Shown here in pieces: positions 34,873 through 44,194 of a stretch of 64,000 nt of DNA; position 1 is the first letter of the stretch, and every line of letters starts with the position of its first letter. The stretch comes from Legionella steelei. Lineage in GTDB: Bacteria; Pseudomonadota; Gammaproteobacteria; Legionellales; Legionellaceae. Below the pieces are notes generated by a model. The model worked only from the letters and a program-made list of their open reading frames with translations, did no database searches and had not been told where the DNA came from. Both the position numbers and the translations under genes were made by a program. The stretch is taken from the NCBI RefSeq assembly GCF_001468005.1, contig NZ_LNYY01000019.1, positions 62,001-126,000 of the forward strand, in the 5' to 3' direction.

Positions 34873-36708
34873 ATGCACCCGGTTGTAGCCCAAGTTACTG
34901 ATCGTATACGTAAACGCAGCGAGCATAGTCGAGATGTTTATCTGAGACATATAGAAAAATCACGTATTAAAGGTCCTCAGCGTGGTGCACTCCATTGCGG
35001 TAATTTAGCACATGGCTTTGCTGCCTGTGCGCAGCAAGATAAAGCCAATCTAAGTGGTATGAGCAAGGCCAATATAGCAATTGTTTCTGCTTATAATGAT
35101 ATGCTTTCCGCGCATCAACCGTATCTGAATTATCCATCTTTAATTAAAGAGGCTATTTCTGCGGCAGGAGGTGTTGCACAATATGCAGCAGGTGTGCCGG
35201 CAATGTGTGACGGGATAACCCAAGGCCAAGCAGGAATGGAGTTGAGTTTATTAAGCCGAGATGTGATTGCCATGTCGGCGGCTGTAGGCTTGTCGCATAA
35301 TATGTTTGATGGCGGCCTCATGTTGGGTATTTGTGATAAAATTGTTCCTGGTTTATTGATGGCGGCATTGAGCTTCGGCCATTTACCGTTTATTTTTATT
35401 CCAGCAGGCCCCATGCCTTCGGGAATATCAAATGAGGAAAAAGCACGTATTCGCCAATTGTATGCTGAGGGAAAGGTAGATAAAAATGCATTACTTGAAG
35501 CAGAAGCTGCCTCTTATCATTCTGCAGGTACATGCACTTTTTATGGTACTGCAAATTCCAATCAATTACTTATTGAAACGATGGGGCTACAACTTCCTGG
35601 TTCCTCATTTATTAACCCGAATACACCATTACGCGATGCGTTAACTTGGAATGCGGCGCAACAGATTCTTTCTTTAACCGATTTGGGTGAAGGCTATGTG
35701 CCCATAGGTCAGATGCTTGATGCAAAAAACCTTGTTAATGGTATTGTGGCTTTGTTGGCATCTGGTGGTTCAACCAATCATACGATGCATCTGATTGCCA
35801 TAGCGAGCATGGCAGGTTATGCGATTAATTGGGATGATTTTGCTCAATTATCGGCAGTGACTCCCTTAATTGCTAAAATTTACCCTAATGGATATGCGGA
35901 TATTAATCATTTCCAACGAGCTGGTGGCATGGCGTATTTTATTCATACTTTGTTGGAGGCTCAGTTATTACATGAAGATGTCGATACGGTGATGGGACAT
36001 GGTTTGCAACGATATACGCAATACCCCGTATTGGACAATGAACAGCTTCTATGGGTTTCTGGACCTTCTGATTCAAGTGACGAACGTGTATTAACCTCAA
36101 CTAAAACTCCTTTTAAACCCCAAGGTGGCTTGCAAGTACTTAGTGGAAACCTAGGAAGAGCGGTAATTAAAACTTCTGGGCTTGCTGCTGGAAAAAGTAA
36201 GATTGAAGCTCCTGCAATAGTTTGTTCTAGCCAGGAAGAGTTTGCGGAGCTGTTTCAAAAAGGGGTTTTGAATCGAGATTGCGTCGTCGTACTTCGTTTT
36301 CAAGGACCTAAAGCGTGTGGGATGCCCGAGTTACATCAATTAACACCGAAGCTTGGGGTGCTCATGGATAAAGGATATCAGGTTGCTTTGGTCACCGATG
36401 GACGCATGTCTGGTGCTTCAGGTAAAGTTCCCGCTGCAATTCATGTGACCCCAGAAGCAATAGATAATGAGGTGCTCTCTCGGGTCGAAACTGGAGATAT
36501 GATTTTAATTGATGCAGAACAAGGGGCATTACAATTATTAGTTTCTGAGCAGGAATTGAAGCGAAGAACGAAAGCTGTTTTACATGAAGCAGTATTTCAT
36601 CTGGGTATGGGACGAGAATTATTCAGCAGTTTAAGGACACAATTTACAGGGGCTGAGCAGGGAGCTTGCAGTTTGTTTCAGGGAAAAGAGTCTTGTTATG
36701 AGTATTGA
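34873..36708 (+). CDS. edd: Phosphogluconate dehydratase
   Basis: 611 residues, standard length. It converts 6-phosphogluconate to 2-keto-3-deoxy-6-phosphogluconate with a [4Fe-4S] cluster. Iron-sulfur and signature regions are VPAMCDGITQGQAGMELS, GTCTFYGTANSNQ and LVTDGRMSGASGKVPAAIH. The conserved cysteines are present. GGAAAAAAA precedes the ATG at 34873. The end overlaps glk by 11 bp, so edd and glk are co-translated. Confidence 0.97.
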   Translation: MHPVVAQVTDRIRKRSEHSRDVYLRHIEKSRIKGPQRGALHCGNLAHGFAACAQQDKANLSGMSKANIAIVSAYNDMLSAHQPYLNYPSLIKEAISAAGGVAQYAAGVPAMCDGITQGQAGMELSLLSRDVIAMSAAVGLSHNMFDGGLMLGICDKIVPGLLMAALSFGHLPFIFIPAGPMPSGISNEEKARIRQLYAEGKVDKNALLEAEAASYHSAGTCTFYGTANSNQLLIETMGLQLPGSSFINPNTPLRDALTWNAAQQILSLTDLGEGYVPIGQMLDAKNLVNGIVALLASGGSTNHTMHLIAIASMAGYAINWDDFAQLSAVTPLIAKIYPNGYADINHFQRAGGMAYFIHTLLEAQLLHEDVDTVMGHGLQRYTQYPVLDNEQLLWVSGPSDSSDERVLTSTKTPFKPQGGLQVLSGNLGRAVIKTSGLAAGKSKIEAPAIVCSSQEEFAELFQKGVLNRDCVVVLRFQGPKACGMPELHQLTPKLGVLMDKGYQVALVTDGRMSGASGKVPAAIHVTPEAIDNEVLSRVETGDMILIDAEQGALQLLVSEQELKRRTKAVLHEAVFHLGMGRELFSSLRTQFTGAEQGACSLFQGKESCYEY

Positions 36709-37672
36709 TGATTTAAAGTCTTATGCAATTGTTGCTGACATTGGCGGAACTTTTGCACGCTTTAGCCGCGTCAATTTAGAAAATTTAGCCATGGATAAAA
36801 TTGAAATTTATTCATGTGCATCATACAACAGCCTTGGATCAGTTTTACTGGCTTATAAAGAACAACATAAATTGGAAGAAATTAAGCAAGTTGCTCTTGC
36901 TATCGCTTGTCCGGTACTTGATGATGTGATCTGTATGACCAATGCACATTGGCGTTTTTCGATCAGTGAATTAAAGCATCAGTTGGAACTAACAGAACTG
37001 TATGTTTTGAATGATTTTAATGCGATTGCAATGAGTTTACCAGTTTTATCGAACCAGCAAATACTGCAAATAGGAAGTGGTCATGTCAATCCGCATGGAA
37101 CAAGAGCTGTATTAGGTGCGGGAACAGGATTAGGCGTTGCTTTTCTCCTGGCAGATCGAGGAGGATACACAGCCCATGCCGGAGAAGGGGGGCACATCAG
37201 CTGGGGAGCAAAAACTGAGCAGGAATGGTTTATTTATTGCCACCTCAAAAAGAAATATGAACATGTATCTTATGAGCGCTTATTGTCAGGCCATGGTTTG
37301 GAAAATTTATATCAAGCATTGGCAGTGATGTATCAAAAAGACAAACCTTCTATTCCGGCATCACAGATTATTACTTTGGCTTTAGCACAACAATGTAGTA
37401 TTGCGGAAGCAGCCGTAGCACAGTTTTTTGCTGTTCTTGGCTCTTATGCTGGCGACTTAGCATTAATTATTGCTGCTTTTGGGGGTATTTATATTGCTGG
37501 CGGTATTGTACCACGATTAATTTCGTTGCTCCCGAGCAGTGATTTTAGAGCACGTTTTGAAGAAAAAGGCCGTTTTAGTGATTTTAATGCAAAAATTCCG
37601 ACTTATGTGATTACTGCCGAACAACCAGGAATTTTAGGCGCTGCAGTTTATTTAAAACAATCGATAAAGTGA
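36698..37672 (+). CDS. glk: Glucokinase
   Basis: 324 residues, the E. coli-type bacterial glucokinase. It makes glucose-6-phosphate from glucose using ATP. ADIGGTFARFSRV is the phosphate-binding loop; LNDFNAIAMSLP contains the catalytic Asp; LGAGTGLGVAFLL and HAGEGGHISW bind sugar; IYIAGGIVPRL is the adenosine motif. It overlaps edd. Its place beside glucoamylase and a sugar transporter indicates growth on glucose released from starch or glycogen. Confidence 0.96.
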   Translation: MSIDDLKSYAIVADIGGTFARFSRVNLENLAMDKIEIYSCASYNSLGSVLLAYKEQHKLEEIKQVALAIACPVLDDVICMTNAHWRFSISELKHQLELTELYVLNDFNAIAMSLPVLSNQQILQIGSGHVNPHGTRAVLGAGTGLGVAFLLADRGGYTAHAGEGGHISWGAKTEQEWFIYCHLKKKYEHVSYERLLSGHGLENLYQALAVMYQKDKPSIPASQIITLALAQQCSIAEAAVAQFFAVLGSYAGDLALIIAAFGGIYIAGGIVPRLISLLPSSDFRARFEEKGRFSDFNAKIPTYVITAEQPGILGAAVYLKQSIK

Positions 37673-37749
37673 GATTGTCATAAATTAAGGATATCCCTTC
37701 TTCTATTATAGAAAGATGCTCTTCAGGATGAAATGGGGGTATTGATGAA

Positions 37750-37795
37750 ACCCTTAGCCCATCACCACAAGTGGGGCTAGGTGCTTTTTTTATTT
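37750..37795 (+). terminator. Probable terminator after glk
   Basis: AGCCC (37756-37760) pairs with GGGCT (37774-37778), extended imperfectly by CCT/AGG, then GTGCTTTTTTTATTTT. It separates zwf-pgl-edd-glk from eda, so eda probably has its own promoter within 37796-37896. Confidence 0.5.
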
Positions 37796-37896
37796 TAAGT
37801 AGATGAGAATGAGTGTAACCAGAATGACATTTGTTTTAATCCTGAGTTACACTGTTTCCTCATCTTAGCTTTAGCCGACCACAAGGAGAGGTTTTC

Positions 37897-38550
37897 ATGT
37901 CATTTCCAAATTGGATGGTGCAACCGGAAATTGTATTTTGTACATCACCTGTAATCCCGGTTGTTGTAATTAAAGAAATAGAACTTGCAGTACCTTTAGC
38001 CACTGCGTTATTTGCTGGGGGTATTAATGTACTTGAGATTACCCTGAGAACTCCAATTGCTTTAGATGCGATTAAAGTACTCTCAGAAACCTTCCCCGAG
38101 GCCTTAATTGGTGCAGGTACTGTAACCACACCGGAACAATTAAAACAAGTCACTGATTTAGGTGCAAAATTTGCACTAAGCCCCGGGAAAACACAAGCAT
38201 TATTAACTGCTGGATGTCATTCCACTATTCCTTTGATTCCTGGTGTATCCAGTGTTTCTGAAGTGATGGAAGGATTAATTTTGGGATATACCCATTTTAA
38301 ATTTTTCCCCGCAGTAGCTGCTGGTGGAGTCAATATGCTGCGTGCGATTCAAGGTCCGTTTCCACAAGTAAAGTTTTGTCCAACTGGTGGTATTAATGAA
38401 GTAAATTTTGTTGACTACCTGGCTTTACCCAATGTGTCTTGTGTTGGTGGGTCTTGGATAGTGCCTGAAGAAGCTATTAAAAAGGGCAAGTGGTCATTAA
38501 TTACCGAGTTAGCTTTTGCTGCACGCCAAAGCGTTAGAGGATGGGACTAG
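37897..38550 (+). CDS. eda: 2-keto-3-deoxy-6-phosphogluconate (KDPG) aldolase
   Basis: 217 residues. It splits KDPG into pyruvate and glyceraldehyde-3-phosphate, the last Entner-Doudoroff step. Motifs are TSPVIPVVVIKEIELAVPLA, INVLEITLRTPIALDAI (active-site Glu), LIGAGTVTTPEQL, and YTHFKFFPAVAAGGVNMLRA with the Schiff-base Lys, then KFCPTGGINEVNF. ACAAGGAGAGG precedes the ATG. It is followed 56 bp on by the sugar transporter gene. Confidence 0.97.
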   Translation: MSFPNWMVQPEIVFCTSPVIPVVVIKEIELAVPLATALFAGGINVLEITLRTPIALDAIKVLSETFPEALIGAGTVTTPEQLKQVTDLGAKFALSPGKTQALLTAGCHSTIPLIPGVSSVSEVMEGLILGYTHFKFFPAVAAGGVNMLRAIQGPFPQVKFCPTGGINEVNFVDYLALPNVSCVGGSWIVPEEAIKKGKWSLITELAFAARQSVRGWD

Positions 38551-38606
38551 CCATTTTGACGAAAAACGTTTTGTTTTAGAGTCTGTTTACAATTCAAGGA
38601 GTTAAT

Positions 38607-40025
38607 ATGACATGGGTTGTTGCAATTATTGGTTCGGTTGCCGGTTTTTTGTTTGGTTACGATGAAGGAATCATTGCTGGTTCTTTAGAGTTAGTCAAAA
38701 ATCATTTTGAATTGAATGCAATGCATATTGGTATCATGGCCTCGGCCTTACCCTTTGGTGCTCTATTTGGTTCTATGCTGATTGGTGCGATTACTGCATC
38801 AAAAGGTGCAAAACGTTTTGGTCGTCGAACATTACTGTCTTTTTCGGGGACGATGTTTTTTTTAGGCGCATTAGGTGCTGGATTCGCTGATTCTATTACA
38901 GTACTCATTATCTCTCGACTGGTACTTGGCATAGCAATCGGAGTGGCCTCTGTAATGACACCTTTGTACCTGGCTGAAACGGCGACATATGAGACAAGAG
39001 GCGCGGTAGTTGCTATTTATCAATTAGCGATGACTTTAGGGATTGTTTGCTCCTATTCAGTAAATTACTTGCTGCTTGAAAATCATGATTGGCGCGCCAT
39101 GTTTGCTTCAAGTGCTTTCCCAGCCTTGGTTTTAAGCATCGGAATTTTACTCATGCCAGAGTCTCCAAGATGGTTGTGCAGTGTAGGACGTCGTGATGCA
39201 GCATCTAAGGCTTTAAAAAAATTACGGAACGGCCATTCCATCGAGCATGAGTTGCATGACATTGAAATGACATTAGCTAATGAACCGAAAAAAGGCAGTT
39301 GGTTGTTGTTATTTAAGAGCCCTTTATTGCCTGTTTTGATGTTAGGGACTATGTTGTTTTGTCTGCAGCAATTGAGTGGGATCAACGTAGTTATCTATTT
39401 TGCACCCGAAATTTTTAAAAATTTAGGTATGAATAGTACTGCGGGGCAAATATTAGCAACCATTGGCATTGGTTTGGTTAATTTATTGGTGACTATTATT
39501 GCGATGCTCAGTGTGGATAAAGTAGGGCGTCGTAAACTGCTGCTGTTTGGTTTTTCTGGTATGTTCGTCAGCCTGTTGGCTTTATGCATATTTTCTCTAA
39601 ATCAAGCCGTTTGGCTTCCATATTTGTCTGTTGCATGCCTTATTTTTTATATTTTTTCTTTTGCAGTGAGTTTGGGACCAATACCGCATATTGCAATGGC
39701 TGAAATCTTTCCCTTGCACGTACGTGGTGCCGGTATGGGGTTTTCTGCTATGAGCAACTGGACGTTTAATACAGTCGTCATTTTTAGTTTCCCTATTTTG
39801 GAAAATATGATGGGGATTGAGTATACCTTTGCTTTGTATGGAGTGATTTGTCTTTTTGGCCTAATCTATACCTATTTTTATATGCCTGAAACAAAGAACC
39901 TTAGTTTAGAGCAAATTGAAAATTATATCGTGGCAGGTAAGCCATTACGTCTGTTGGGGCGTAAAGAGATACCCACTACCGAAGATGTCGGTAAAAAAGA
40001 ACCATCTTATTTGACGTCTGCCTAA
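38607..40025 (+). CDS. MFS sugar:proton symporter
   Basis: 472 residues with 12 transmembrane helices. Sugar-porter signatures are present: GFLFGYDEGIIAGSL, GRRTLLSFSG, LVLGIAIGVASVMTPLYLAE, MPESPRWLCSVGRRD, the central QQLSGINVVIYFAPEIF, VDKVGRRKLLLFG, and the terminal FYMPETKNLSLEQIE. It is similar to XylE/GalP/YwtG-type carriers. Glucose is the likely substrate from its position among glk, eda and the glucoamylase gene. CAAGGAGTTAAT precedes the ATG. Confidence 0.94.
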   Translation: MTWVVAIIGSVAGFLFGYDEGIIAGSLELVKNHFELNAMHIGIMASALPFGALFGSMLIGAITASKGAKRFGRRTLLSFSGTMFFLGALGAGFADSITVLIISRLVLGIAIGVASVMTPLYLAETATYETRGAVVAIYQLAMTLGIVCSYSVNYLLLENHDWRAMFASSAFPALVLSIGILLMPESPRWLCSVGRRDAASKALKKLRNGHSIEHELHDIEMTLANEPKKGSWLLLFKSPLLPVLMLGTMLFCLQQLSGINVVIYFAPEIFKNLGMNSTAGQILATIGIGLVNLLVTIIAMLSVDKVGRRKLLLFGFSGMFVSLLALCIFSLNQAVWLPYLSVACLIFYIFSFAVSLGPIPHIAMAEIFPLHVRGAGMGFSAMSNWTFNTVVIFSFPILENMMGIEYTFALYGVICLFGLIYTYFYMPETKNLSLEQIENYIVAGKPLRLLGRKEIPTTEDVGKKEPSYLTSA

Positions 40026-40050
40026 GGGGGGATTGCATGCATTATCGGGG

Positions 40051-40141
40051 ATACGTCATCCCGAATGCAGTGAAGGATTTCCAAAATGCTAAGGTGTGTC
40101 AATCAGGTGATCCTTCGTCGTAAACTACTCAGGATGACGGT
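40051..40141. repeat. Dispersed palindromic repeat of the CGTCATCCCGAA type
   Basis: The segment opens with ACGTCATCCCGAATGCAGTG, contains GATCCTTCGTCG and ends CAGGATGACGG, so its ends are inverted. Elements of this form (GTCATCCCGA...GGGATC...GGATGAC) occur in many bacterial genomes as small palindromic repeats. A GCTGGGC/GCCCAGC hairpin follows at 40167-40186. The repeats lie between the convergent transporter and glucoamylase genes. Confidence 0.6.
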
Positions 40142-40221
40142 AATTGTTTAGACAAGAGCATGTTAGGCTGGGCTTTCACGCCCAGCGTTTGTACTGTCTA
40201 GCGAAGTTGGTTGTTGAGAAG

Positions 40222-41508
40222 TTATTTCAACTTGTTTGTTAGTTTCTCTCTTAACTCAATAGCACGTAAAACAGCCACATAGCTCCAGGTCAGCGATGGA
40301 GCTCCTTGTTGGATCCCCGTATTTAAGTTAATTTGCTCACTTAATTTCATGCTGGGAGCATATTTTTTTATAAGTTTCAGATAATTATCACCAACTTGGA
40401 TGTGTTTTGTTATCTCTGATTGATGAATTTTATCTAAGGGCAAACTATCGGCAAGCGTATAATAATATTCAGCCATAGTCGCGGTTAAAATAAACCATGG
40501 ATTTCCTATACTATTGGTTTGATATCCATCGTAGGTGTCACCAGGATAACGTCCAAATAAAATTTCTCCCGCATGATTCTTATTAATTGGAAACATGGAG
40601 TTAAACTGTTCATATAAAGCCCGAACCGTATTTTGAGTATAAGAGCTATTGGGCGATAAAACGCTATTCTCTTGTGGGTTCAATAAAATACCCAAAATCA
40701 CTGCTGAATCAAGTTCTAAAGTTTTTTGAGGTCCTGGATGTGGTAAAAGCGTTGCTTGGATTGTTTTATGAGTCAGATCTAAATGTTGCTTTAGGCGATC
40801 ATTTATCATTTCCGCTTGCTGTTCATAGTAAACTGCAGCTTTATTATCATTGAGGCGGCGAGCAAGCATCGCACCATCATAGAGCGCTTTTTGCTGTACC
40901 ATAGCTGTAAAAAAATGATGTCCTAGTACTTCTTCCCAAAGGTCAAAGTTTTTCTCAGACCAGTGATGAGCAGTGTATTCCAAATCCATTTTAATTACGC
41001 CCATTGCATAGGGATCCAAATTATTATTATACAGATTGGTTTTTACATATTCTGTTTCATTATCATCTAAGAGCTGTTGGGCAAAACGGATTAAAACAGA
41101 TGCTCTTAAGGCAGGACCATCATTTTGTGGTCTTCCCCAGGACCCATCAAAAGGGTAACCATCAACATAAAATTTAGGCTCACCCAATATATCTTGCCCA
41201 GGTAATGGATCATCTTGATGCTGAAGTTTTTGAGTCCAGGAAACATAATTAAATAAGTGCTTTTTATAGCCAAATGCATGTGAGGACTCATACCATGTTT
41301 CAATCAAGCTCATGGCAATCGCAGAATCACGAATCCAATCATAATAGTAATCTGGATTTTGTTTTGAGGGGGCTGCGACTATAGCTCCATGAGAATGAAT
41401 ATTGGCAAAAAAATGTTGCTTCAGCTTTTGAATGTCTTCTGTACTAAATACAGAACCTATTGCTTGAGAAACAAAAAATATCATTAAAAAACAGATCCTT
41501 TTCAACAT
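40222..41508 (-). CDS. gamA: Secreted glucoamylase (GH15)
   Basis: 428 residues. A signal peptide (MLKRICFLMIFFVSQAIGS) indicates export. GH15 motifs are YYYDWIRDSAIAMSLIETWY, FDGSWGRPQNDGPALRA, NFDLWEEVLGHHFFTAMVQQ (catalytic Glu region), GYQTNSIGNPWFILTATMAEYYY and SLTWSYVAVLRAIEL. It releases glucose from starch or glycogen ends. In L. pneumophila the orthologue GamA is secreted by the type II system. It is convergent with the sugar transporter gene. Confidence 0.93.
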   Translation of the reverse strand: MLKRICFLMIFFVSQAIGSVFSTEDIQKLKQHFFANIHSHGAIVAAPSKQNPDYYYDWIRDSAIAMSLIETWYESSHAFGYKKHLFNYVSWTQKLQHQDDPLPGQDILGEPKFYVDGYPFDGSWGRPQNDGPALRASVLIRFAQQLLDDNETEYVKTNLYNNNLDPYAMGVIKMDLEYTAHHWSEKNFDLWEEVLGHHFFTAMVQQKALYDGAMLARRLNDNKAAVYYEQQAEMINDRLKQHLDLTHKTIQATLLPHPGPQKTLELDSAVILGILLNPQENSVLSPNSSYTQNTVRALYEQFNSMFPINKNHAGEILFGRYPGDTYDGYQTNSIGNPWFILTATMAEYYYTLADSLPLDKIHQSEITKHIQVGDNYLKLIKKYAPSMKLSEQINLNTGIQQGAPSLTWSYVAVLRAIELREKLTNKLK

Positions 41509-41703
41509 AATCTCCTATAAAAGTTGCACGGTTTCATAGTACATTAAATTAAATGCACAGAGTATAGGGTTATTCATGATGTGCTCTAAAGTTCTGGATC
41601 TGCGACGTTACAAGCGCACGGAGAGCAGAGCCTCCAAACCCTACTTTTTTTCCATTTTTTGAGCTATATAACTATCTAGTATTCTTAAGAAAGGGATCCT
41701 TCC

Positions 41704-42525
41704 ATGCTTCGCTTACGCAAAAATAGAGTTGGCTTGATTGTCTTCAGTTGTTTTTTTATTTCTATTGTCTATGCTGACCCACTCCCACCCTCATCGCTTT
41801 GGATAAATACGCAAGACGATTCACGACCATTATTGGTATTGAATCAAAAAAACCAATTAGTTCCTAAAACGATTCAAACTGAAAAAGAGAACTATATTTT
41901 GCAACTACGTTATCCGCAAATTGTCGGGAGCCCCTTACCTCCGGCCGCTCATGATTTTAATCACTTGTTACAATCCTTTGTCGATAAAGAAACAAATCAA
42001 TTTAGAAATGAAATCATGCACACAACACCAAGTAAATCGACCGATGTGATGCAAAATAACCTAAAAATAAATTACGTTTTAGCAGGTTTCGTATCTCAAT
42101 CACAACATACTGAATACATCAGTACCCGCCTAGAGATTGATTCTTTTGTGCATGGCATGGCTCATCCTCGTCATCAAACGCAAGTGTTTAACTATGACTT
42201 AGGGCATAATAAGTTACTGTCGTTAAGCGATTTGTTTGAGCCAAATAGTGGTTATTTAGATAAGATTTCTTCTTATTGCTCTAAAGAATTAAGTACTAAA
42301 AAACTTCCTCCAGAAATGATTAAAACCGGAGCTGGACCTAGCATGGGAAATTATAAAAATTGGAATCTAACGTTAAGCGGTTTATTAATTACCTTTGATG
42401 AGGGGCAGGTGGCCCCGCGTTATAATGGAGTTCAGGAAGTACTCATCCCTTATGAGGTATTAAAAGATAGCTACACGCATGCAACGGCCTGTACTCTTTT
42501 TGTTATTAGTTGTGATGGGACTTAA
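41704..42525 (+). CDS. Secreted DUF3298/RsiV-like protein
   Basis: 273 residues with a signal peptide ending around VYADP. An N-terminal domain (~45-120: IQTEKENYILQLRYPQIVGS) resembles DUF4163. A C-terminal DUF3298-like domain (~135-250) includes STRLEIDSFVHGMAHPRHQTQVFNYDL, LSLSDLFEPNSGYL, and the strand YNGVQEVLIPYEVLKD. Such proteins are periplasmic or surface-bound; RsiV binds lysozyme in Bacillus. The role here is unknown. Confidence 0.75.
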   Translation: MLRLRKNRVGLIVFSCFFISIVYADPLPPSSLWINTQDDSRPLLVLNQKNQLVPKTIQTEKENYILQLRYPQIVGSPLPPAAHDFNHLLQSFVDKETNQFRNEIMHTTPSKSTDVMQNNLKINYVLAGFVSQSQHTEYISTRLEIDSFVHGMAHPRHQTQVFNYDLGHNKLLSLSDLFEPNSGYLDKISSYCSKELSTKKLPPEMIKTGAGPSMGNYKNWNLTLSGLLITFDEGQVAPRYNGVQEVLIPYEVLKDSYTHATACTLFVISCDGT

Positions 42526-42590
42526 ATGCTGGGATGCTGCATTTTGCTTGCTTCTCGAATGAGTATCATAATCGACGATAGGAATAACAC

Positions 42591-43295
42591 ATGATAAAGC
42601 TTTATCAATTTCCCACTGCGTGGTCACTACCTAATCCCAGTCCATTTTGTATGAAGCTGGAAACCTATTTGCGAATGGCGAAACTTCCTTTTGAAATTGT
42701 AACCGTTGTTGATCCGCGAAAAGCGTTAAAAGGAAAACTACCCATCATTAGTGATGATGGAAAAAAAATAGCAGACAGTGGCTTTATTATCGATTATTTA
42801 CAAAAAAAATATGGTGTGCCTTTGGATGGGCATTTAACTGCGATGCAAAAAGCAGAAGCGCTGGCAATAAGGCGTATGCTCGAAGAGCACCTGTATTGGA
42901 TCATTGTTTATTCACGCTGGATTGATAATCGATATTGGCCAATTACTAAAGAGGCTTTTTTTGGTCAGCTTAAAAAGCCTCTTTATTACTTTATTCCTCA
43001 ATTAATTCAAAGAAAAACAAGGCAGGATCTTTATCGACAGGGAATAGGTCGACATAGTACTGTAGAGGTGTATCAATTAGGTATCGATGATTTGCATGCT
43101 CTGAGTACTCTATTGGAACAAAATGATTTTTGTATGGGTGATCAGCCTGCCAGCATCGATGCCAGTGTTTATGCATTTCTCATGGGTATTATCCAGCCGC
43201 CTATCCATTCTCCATTACAAGATTATGCGAAATCACAGCCCCATTTTTTTAGCTATTGTGAACGTATGGCGCAGATGTTTTATCCTGAGCGTTAA
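42591..43295 (+). CDS. Glutathione S-transferase-like protein (Fax/metaxin-type)
   Basis: 234 residues. The N-terminal thioredoxin fold starts MIKLYQFPTAWSLPNPSPFC, with KGKLPIISDDGKKIADSGFIIDYL supplying the cis-Pro and the Ser for glutathione contact. The helical C-terminal domain contains LGIDDLHALSTLLEQ and MGDQPASIDASVYAFLMGII. The pattern is that of failed-axon-connection/metaxin-like GSTs. It is a single gene; the substrate is unknown. Confidence 0.85.
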   Translation: MIKLYQFPTAWSLPNPSPFCMKLETYLRMAKLPFEIVTVVDPRKALKGKLPIISDDGKKIADSGFIIDYLQKKYGVPLDGHLTAMQKAEALAIRRMLEEHLYWIIVYSRWIDNRYWPITKEAFFGQLKKPLYYFIPQLIQRKTRQDLYRQGIGRHSTVEVYQLGIDDLHALSTLLEQNDFCMGDQPASIDASVYAFLMGIIQPPIHSPLQDYAKSQPHFFSYCERMAQMFYPER

Positions 43296-43342
43296 ATTAT
43301 AAAACTAAAAATTTTGTTACTTCTAAAATACTAACAAAGTGC

Positions 43343-44098
43343 TTAAGGCTTGTAATATTTTTGATAAATCGAGGCATAAGTTCCATCTTTTTGAATGTTG
43401 AGAATGGCTTTATTTATTGCCTCAATTAATTTTGCTTTATCTGCGAGAGCGACGATACCATAACCTTCCCCTAATGCTTGGTCAGGGCCTACCAGTTTAA
43501 TATTATAAAAATTATTATTGGATAACTCATGTGCAATGGCATTATTAAGCACAATCACATCAATTTTATTTTGTGCCAAAGCAGATAAGAGATCGGCCGT
43601 AGCCTGATAAGCAATAATTTGATTATGAGTACTGTAAGGTGATTGCAGCAGCAAGTTATAAAAAGTACTTTTAATGACACCAATTTTTTTGTTTTTTATG
43701 TCAGCAATCTTATTGATAGAGCCGCTTTTTAAAGTAACAAACTGAATCTTACTGACGGCATAAGGAAGACTAATGGCATAGTGTTGCAAATTAGCCGATG
43801 TATAGGGTTTGGCTTGAACGAGTAAATCAATGTCGCCATTGTCCAATAACTTTAATTGATTATTTAAGGTTATATCTTCGTAGACGCATTTTTCTCCAAT
43901 GCGTTTGCATATATCATTCATGATATCAATGCAAAAACCAAAGTAATACGGACCCTTAGCCGTATTAACGCGTTCGACAATAGGAAGTCCTGAGAGCGTG
44001 ATACCCACTTTTAATGGGCTGCTAAAAGCGCGCGCGCAGATGCACAGTACCAAGATAAAGACCACTATGCTTCGCTTTTGGATTTTGGTTAAGCTCAT
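43343..44098 (-). CDS. Periplasmic amino-acid-binding protein (solute-binding family 3)
   Basis: 251 residues with a signal peptide (residues 1-~26, ending AFSS). The family-3 pattern is intact: KVGITLSGLPIVERV, YYFGFCIDIMNDICKRIGEKC, DIDLLVQAKPYTSANLQHYAIS, KKIGVIKSTFYNLLLQ, and QALGEGYGIVALADK near the end. It would bind amino acids for uptake or sensing. No ABC permease or ATPase gene is next to it, so its partner is elsewhere or it acts alone. Confidence 0.88.
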   Translation of the reverse strand: MSLTKIQKRSIVVFILVLCICARAFSSPLKVGITLSGLPIVERVNTAKGPYYFGFCIDIMNDICKRIGEKCVYEDITLNNQLKLLDNGDIDLLVQAKPYTSANLQHYAISLPYAVSKIQFVTLKSGSINKIADIKNKKIGVIKSTFYNLLLQSPYSTHNQIIAYQATADLLSALAQNKIDVIVLNNAIAHELSNNNFYNIKLVGPDQALGEGYGIVALADKAKLIEAINKAILNIQKDGTYASIYQKYYKP

Positions 44099-44194
44099 GT
44101 TATTCCATTGCTTTTTTCTTAGACTTTACGTAGTGAACTATGCTCTTGTCAATGTTAGGACTTGAGATAGATGAGTTTTTTTTCTAGGAAATTA

